Below the pieces are notes generated by a model, which had not been told where the DNA came from, ran no database searches, and saw only the letters and a list, made by a program, of their open reading frames with translations. A DNA stretch of 11,780 nucleotides from Candidatus Flexifilum affinis (GTDB taxonomy: Bacteria; Chloroflexota; Anaerolineae; Aggregatilineales; Phototrophicaceae): positions 1-11,780 of the forward strand of contig JADJPJ010000101.1 of assembly GCA_016713325.1 (NCBI GenBank), written 5' to 3'. The translations under genes and the position numbers were made by a program. The first letter of the stretch is position 1. Each line of letters opens with the position of its first letter. Below are positions 8,292-11,780 of this stretch, in pieces.

Positions 8292-9270
8292 ATGGACCGA
8301 AAAAGACCGACTCAGGCCGATGTCGCGCGGGCCGCGGGAGTCTCGCGCGCCACGGTGTCCTACGTGCTGAACGACCAGACCGACAAGCGCATTCCCATTT
8401 CTGCCGAAACGCGCCAGCGGGTTATGGAAGCGATTGCCGAGCTGGGCTACGAGGTGGACGCCCGCGCGCAGGCGCTGCGCAGCGGCGAAACCAAGACGAT
8501 CGGCGTACTGCTGCCGATCTATGAGAACCCGTTCTTCTGGCAAATCCTGCTCGGAATCGGGGCTGAGGCCGAAGCCAGCGGATACAATGTGCTGCTCTCT
8601 CACAGTGTGCTGACCCCGGAACAGCAGACCCACAGCATCCGCGAACTGGCCGAACAGCGCGTCGATGGACTGATCCTGATGATCGGGTTCAAGGAGTTCT
8701 CCGAGCCGGTGGTCAATCAGCTTCGCAAGTCCTCGCGCCCGATCGTCGAAATTACCGGGTCCATCTCTGAATTCGACTATGTGCATCAGGGCTATGGAGA
8801 GGGAACGCGCGCGTTGATGACACACCTGATCGAACTTGGACACCAGCGCATCGGGTTCGTTTTTGGTGTGACCGTCGAATCGCAGGGAAACGACCGCCTG
8901 ACGGCCTACCGTCAGACGCTGGAGGACGCACGGCTTCCGCTGGATGAATCGCTGATCCCCCGACCGCCCCACCGCGCTGATCACGATCAACGACTTGCTT
9001 GGCATGGCGGCGATCCGCGCGGCCGTCGACCTCGATCTGAGCGTTCCTGGCGATGTTTCGGTCGCTGGTTTTGATGATATCCCGTTCATAAGCTTCACCG
9101 TGCCGCGTCTGACGACCGTTTCCGGCTACCCGGAAAAGAACGGACGCGACGCTGTTCGTCTGCTGCTCAATCGTCTGGCCGACCCGGAGCGGCCCCGCGA
9201 GGTTTTGACCAGCGCCTGGGAGCTGCACATTCGCGAATCGACCGGGCCGGCACCTACGGCCCGCCGGTGA
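8292..9270 (+). CDS. LacI-family transcriptional regulator, with frameshift and internal gap
   Basis: DNA-binding repressor likely controlling the rhamnosidase and the sugar transporter. MDRKRPTQADVARAAGVSRA starts the protein; the helix-turn-helix covers residues 6-27 (TQADVARAAGVSRATVSYVL) and the hinge is near ELGYEVDARAQALRSG. The effector domain follows: TKTIGVLLPIYENPFFWQIL, QRVDGLILMIG, LIELGHQRIGFVFG, DRLTAYRQTLEDA, and after a frame change near 8958 PTALITINDLLGMAAIRA, VPGDVSVAGFDDIPF and PRLTTVSGYPEKNGRDAV. The GTG at 8283 is a possible alternative start; the ATG at 8292 best fits the family. Between DESLI and RPTALITIN the usual segment of about 22 residues (the GYxAxxxLL helix) is missing, so the frameshift comes with a real or assembly deletion of about 65 bp. 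Without that helix the sugar-binding lobe would be damaged. The effector is unknown; rhamnose or a rhamnoside is inferred from context. Confidence 0.88.
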
Positions 9271-9278
9271 TCGCATTC

Positions 9279-9355
9279 GGACGGCATCTTTGCCGTCCCT
9301 ACGCTAATGGCCCCGCGATGGGGCGACGGGACGTGACGCGTCCCACCCACTTTTT
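9279..9355 (+). terminator. Three tandem hairpins with T-run after the LacI gene
   Basis: Three hairpins lie in a row: GGACGGC/GCCGTCC (9279-9298, loop ATCTTT), GCCCC/GGGGC (9310-9324, loop GCGAT) and GGGACG/CGTCCC (9328-9344, loop TGACG). A T5 run follows at 9351-9355. The last one should end the regulator transcript. The GGGACG...GCGTCCC arms resemble the hairpin repeats at 3416 and 3671, so the block may be an inserted repeat that serves as a terminator. Confidence 0.6.
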
Positions 9356-9416
9356 GAACAGGAGAACCCGTTACCGGGGCTCTTGGATGGTGCAGATAAT
9401 CGAAAGGGTGTTTCAC

Positions 9417-10694
9417 ATGTTGCGGAAAGTAATGTTTCTTCTCGTTTTGCTGGCACTGAGCATCTCCGCAGTGGGTGCTCAGGACTCCATTAGCCTCATT
9501 TACCTGGTCGATGACAGCCAGAACAGCCAGGATATGGCCCAGGCGCTGGCCGATGCCTACACGGCGTTGAACCCCAACGTCACCATCGAGATCGAGAGCC
9601 GTCCGGGCGGCACGGAAGGCGATAACATCGTCAAGACGCGCCTGGCGACCGGCGACATGACCGATGTCTTCTTCTACAACTCCGGCTCGCTGCTTCAGGC
9701 CCTGAACCCGACCCAGACGCTGGTCGACCTTTCGGATCAGCCGTTCATCGCCAACGTTCAGGAATCGTTCCTGCCGACCGTGTCGCAGGGCGAGGGCATC
9801 TACGGCGTCCCCACCGGCACGGCCATGGGCGGCGGCATCCTCTACAACAAGGCCGTCTACGAACAGCTCGGGCTGAGCGTGCCGACGACCTGGGAAGAAT
9901 TCGCGGCCAACAACGAGGCCATCAAGGCCGCTGGCATCCCGCCGGTCCTGGCGACCTTCGGCGACACCTGGACGTCGCAGTTGTTCGTCCTCGGCGACTA
10001 CTACAATGTCGAGCAGGCGGTCCCCGGCTTCGCCGATATGTACACCGCCAACCAGGCGAAGTACGCCACCACTCCGGCGGCGATGGCCGGCTTCGCCTAC
10101 CTGCAGCAGGGTTACGAATCGGGCTGGTGGCAGCCGGACTTTGCGACCACCCGCTTTGAGCCGGGGCTGGCGCTGCTGGCCAGCGGCGAAGTCGCGCACT
10201 ATCCGATGCTGACCTTCGCGCTTTCCACCATCGCGGCCAACTTCCCCGACCAGATCAACGACATCGGCTTCTTCGCGCAGCCTGGCGCCAGCGCTGACGC
10301 CAACGGCGCGACGATCTGGATGCCGGCCGGCACGTATATCCCGCAGACCACCACCGGCGCCAAGCTCGAAGCCGCGCTGGACTTCCTGGGCTTCATCGCC
10401 TCGGTCGAGGGCGTGGACGCGATCACGGCGCAGGTGGCCCCGAACGGCCCGTACCTGATCAAGGGCTCGTCCCTGCCCGATACCGTGCTGCCCGCCGTGC
10501 AGGATCTCGCCGCTTACATCGACTCCGGCAATTCCTACCCGGCGCTGGAATTCGTGTCGCCCATCAAGGGACCGAATCTGGAGCAGATCTGCGTCGCCAT
10601 AGCCACCGGCCAGATGAGCGCGGAAGAAGGCGCGGCCAATTACGACCTCGACGTCGAACGTCAGGCGCAGCAGCTCGGCCTGCCCGGCTGGTAG
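9417..10694 (+). CDS. Sugar ABC transporter substrate-binding protein (family 1)
   Basis: Extracellular binding protein that captures a sugar and hands it to the membrane permeases encoded next to it. ATG at 9417 has AAAGGGTG a few bases upstream and starts a signal peptide, MLRKVMFLLVLLALSISAVG, with cleavage at VGA/QD. There is no lipobox Cys, so it is not an obvious lipoprotein. The mature part shows the usual family features: a first strand SISLIYLVDD, LADAYTALNPNVTIEIE, MTDVFFYNSGSLLQAL, GIYGVPTGTAMGGGILYNKA, YEQLGLSVPTTWEEF, LLASGEVAHYPMLTFAL, and ALDFLGFIASVEGVDA. At 425 residues it has a typical length. The reading frame is intact over its whole length, unlike the genes to the left. 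Specificity cannot be read from sequence; rhamnose-containing sugars are inferred from the adjacent GH78 enzyme. Confidence 0.93.
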   Translation: MLRKVMFLLVLLALSISAVGAQDSISLIYLVDDSQNSQDMAQALADAYTALNPNVTIEIESRPGGTEGDNIVKTRLATGDMTDVFFYNSGSLLQALNPTQTLVDLSDQPFIANVQESFLPTVSQGEGIYGVPTGTAMGGGILYNKAVYEQLGLSVPTTWEEFAANNEAIKAAGIPPVLATFGDTWTSQLFVLGDYYNVEQAVPGFADMYTANQAKYATTPAAMAGFAYLQQGYESGWWQPDFATTRFEPGLALLASGEVAHYPMLTFALSTIAANFPDQINDIGFFAQPGASADANGATIWMPAGTYIPQTTTGAKLEAALDFLGFIASVEGVDAITAQVAPNGPYLIKGSSLPDTVLPAVQDLAAYIDSGNSYPALEFVSPIKGPNLEQICVAIATGQMSAEEGAANYDLDVERQAQQLGLPGW

Positions 10695-10751
10695 TCCGCT
10701 TGGCGGGTGTTTAGCCCGTCACTTCGGGTACGCACATCACCAACACCTTTT

Positions 10752-10778
10752 GGGGAGCCTGCCACTGGTTGGCTCCCC
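10752..10778. repeat. Intercistronic hairpin between binding-protein and permease genes
   Basis: GGGGAGCC (10752-10759) and GGCTCCCC (10771-10778) form a perfect 8-bp stem with an 11-nt loop. No T-run follows on the plus strand, so it is more likely an mRNA-stabilising or attenuating structure. It would favour high levels of the binding protein over the permeases. Confidence 0.55.
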
Positions 10779-10819
10779 GATGCGATCCTTCTTCATAGCA
10801 CTTACGGCAGAGAGATTTC

Positions 10820-11701
10820 ATGACCAGCGAATCGCGTCCGCCGAATATATTGCGCACTTATCCCCACTGGTTTTATCTTCCGGCCGCCGTCGTATTCGGC
10901 ATTTTCTTCGTCGTTCCCACACTGCTGGCCTTTTATTTCAGCCTCACCCGCTGGACGCTGTTCGACGCCACGTTCATCGGCTTTGACAACTACGAGCGGT
11001 TTTTCAGCGACCCGCAGCTCGTCGCGGGCCTGCGCAACACCGTGATCTACGCGATCATGACCAGCGGACTCAAGGTGATCATCTCGCTGCCGCTGGCCGT
11101 GCTGCTGACCTCACGCCTGTGGCTGAAGGGCCTGCTGCGGTCGATCATCTTCTTCCCGGTGCTGGTCAGTACTGTGGCGGTTGGCATCACCTTCGGCGTG
11201 CTGATGCAGCCATCGACCGGTCTGATCAACAACACTCTGGAGGCGCTTGGAGTCTCCGGTCCGGACTGGCTGGGCAACCCCGGCGTGGCCCTCTTCTCGG
11301 TGGCGCTGGTCGATGTCTGGAAAGGCCTGGGAATCGCGACGATGATCTTCATCGCCGGCATCCTGTCCATCCCCAGTGACTATTTCGAGGCGGCGCGGCT
11401 GGAAGGCGGCGCCTGGGTGAAGTTTCGCCACGTCATTCTGCCCCTGGCCCGCAACGCCGCTTTCACCGTCATCCTGCTGTCGTTCATCGGCGGCCTGCGC
11501 ACCTTCGACCTGATCTGGACGATGACCAAGGGCGGTCCCGGCTTTGCCTCCGACGTCCTCACGTCGGTGATCTACAAGCAGTATCAGGCCGGTTTCTACG
11601 GACTTTCCACAGCCGGCAACGTGGTGCTGTTCATTCTGGTGACGGTCATCGTCTACCCCCTGATGCGCTTCTTGAATCGCCGGGAGCTTGCAGAACTATG
11701 A
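10820..11701 (+). CDS. Sugar ABC transporter permease 1 (MalF/UgpA type)
   Basis: Inner-membrane permease of the same importer. It reads MTSESRPPNILRTYPHWFYL, then six hydrophobic segments: around residues 17-40 (PAAVVFGIFFVVPTLLAFYF), 74-95, 105-130, 155-180, 210-235 and 265-285. The EAA loop EAARLEGGAWVKFRHVILPL (about residues 193-212) is the contact for the ATPase. An N-terminal FDNYERFF motif before the core is typical of MalF/UgpA-type permeases. The 293-residue length is normal. A GAGAG sequence lies about 6 bases before the ATG. Its stop codon overlaps the start of the next permease (ATGA at 11698-11701), showing translational coupling. The ATPase gene is not in the window; importers of this family often use a shared ATPase encoded elsewhere. 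Confidence 0.94.
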   Translation: MTSESRPPNILRTYPHWFYLPAAVVFGIFFVVPTLLAFYFSLTRWTLFDATFIGFDNYERFFSDPQLVAGLRNTVIYAIMTSGLKVIISLPLAVLLTSRLWLKGLLRSIIFFPVLVSTVAVGITFGVLMQPSTGLINNTLEALGVSGPDWLGNPGVALFSVALVDVWKGLGIATMIFIAGILSIPSDYFEAARLEGGAWVKFRHVILPLARNAAFTVILLSFIGGLRTFDLIWTMTKGGPGFASDVLTSVIYKQYQAGFYGLSTAGNVVLFILVTVIVYPLMRFLNRRELAEL

Positions 11702-11780
11702 CCACCGCTCGGAAAGTCATTGGCAGCCTCTGGATCGATGCCCTCGCGCTGATCGTGATTGGCGTCATCTTCGTGGTGCC
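11698..11780 (+). CDS. Sugar ABC transporter permease 2 (MalG/UgpE type), 5' end only
   Basis: The ATG at 11698 overlaps the TGA of permease 1 by four bases. The visible 27 residues read MTTARKVIGSLWIDALALIV followed by IGVIFVVP, a short basic N-terminus leading into a first membrane helix. This and its position right after a MalF-type permease identify it as the partner permease. The gene runs out of the window. Confidence 0.85.
   Translation, partial: MTTARKVIGSLWIDALALIVIGVIFVV

Noticed and set aside
9267..9416. Upstream start of the binding protein at 9267
   Set aside because: The added residues translate three hairpins and a T-run, and the signal peptide begins at 9417 behind a ribosome binding site.
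9126..10199. Minus-strand open frame of 357 codons
   Set aside because: It overlaps the end of the regulator gene and the intact binding-protein gene in antisense and has no recognisable motif.

Overview
The window is high-GC bacterial DNA with exported proteins, a sugar ABC transporter, LacI-type regulation and many short GC-rich hairpin repeats between genes. Protein style and repeats suggest a heterotrophic member of the Chloroflexota (Anaerolineae-like). This is inference from general resemblance; there is no rRNA or other phylogenetic marker in the window.

Layout. 2-582 (+): the 3' part of an alpha/beta-hydrolase esterase, broken by several frameshifts and one in-frame stop. 840-1846 (-): a diheme cytochrome c peroxidase (MauG/CCP family) with a signal peptide, frameshifted. 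1847-2180: divergent control region with a perfect CRP/FNR-family palindrome. 2181-3207 (+): an exported protein with two FAS1 (fasciclin) domains, heavily frameshifted and followed by a strong terminator. 3708-4975 (-): an exported beta-propeller protein built from about eight repeats of roughly 40 residues. 5330-8073 (-): a GH78 alpha-L-rhamnosidase. 8292-9270 (+): a LacI-family regulator, divergent from the rhamnosidase, with a small internal deletion. 9417-10694, 10820-11701 and 11698-end (+): a sugar ABC transporter, namely substrate-binding protein, first permease, and the start of a second permease.

The right half (about 5330-11780) reads as a rhamnoside-use locus. The transporter would bring in a rhamnose-containing oligosaccharide or glycoside. 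The rhamnosidase has no signal peptide, so it would remove terminal rhamnose in the cytoplasm. The LacI-type protein would sense the sugar and control both directions. The left half is a set of exported proteins (peroxidase, FAS1, propeller) with no clear shared pathway.

A striking property is the spread of frameshifts. Broken genes keep well-conserved protein sequence that jumps between frames, very densely at the left (1-3200), less so in the middle (3700-9000), and not at all in 9417-11780. This looks more like unpolished indel errors at a low-coverage contig end than like several independent decayed genes. Products are therefore described from stitched reading frames, and frameshift positions are approximate. 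Nothing in the window clearly matches an undescribed system. The least ordinary items are the propeller repeat protein, the CRP-type site at class II spacing, the deletion in the LacI protein, and the GC hairpin/G-rich repeats.
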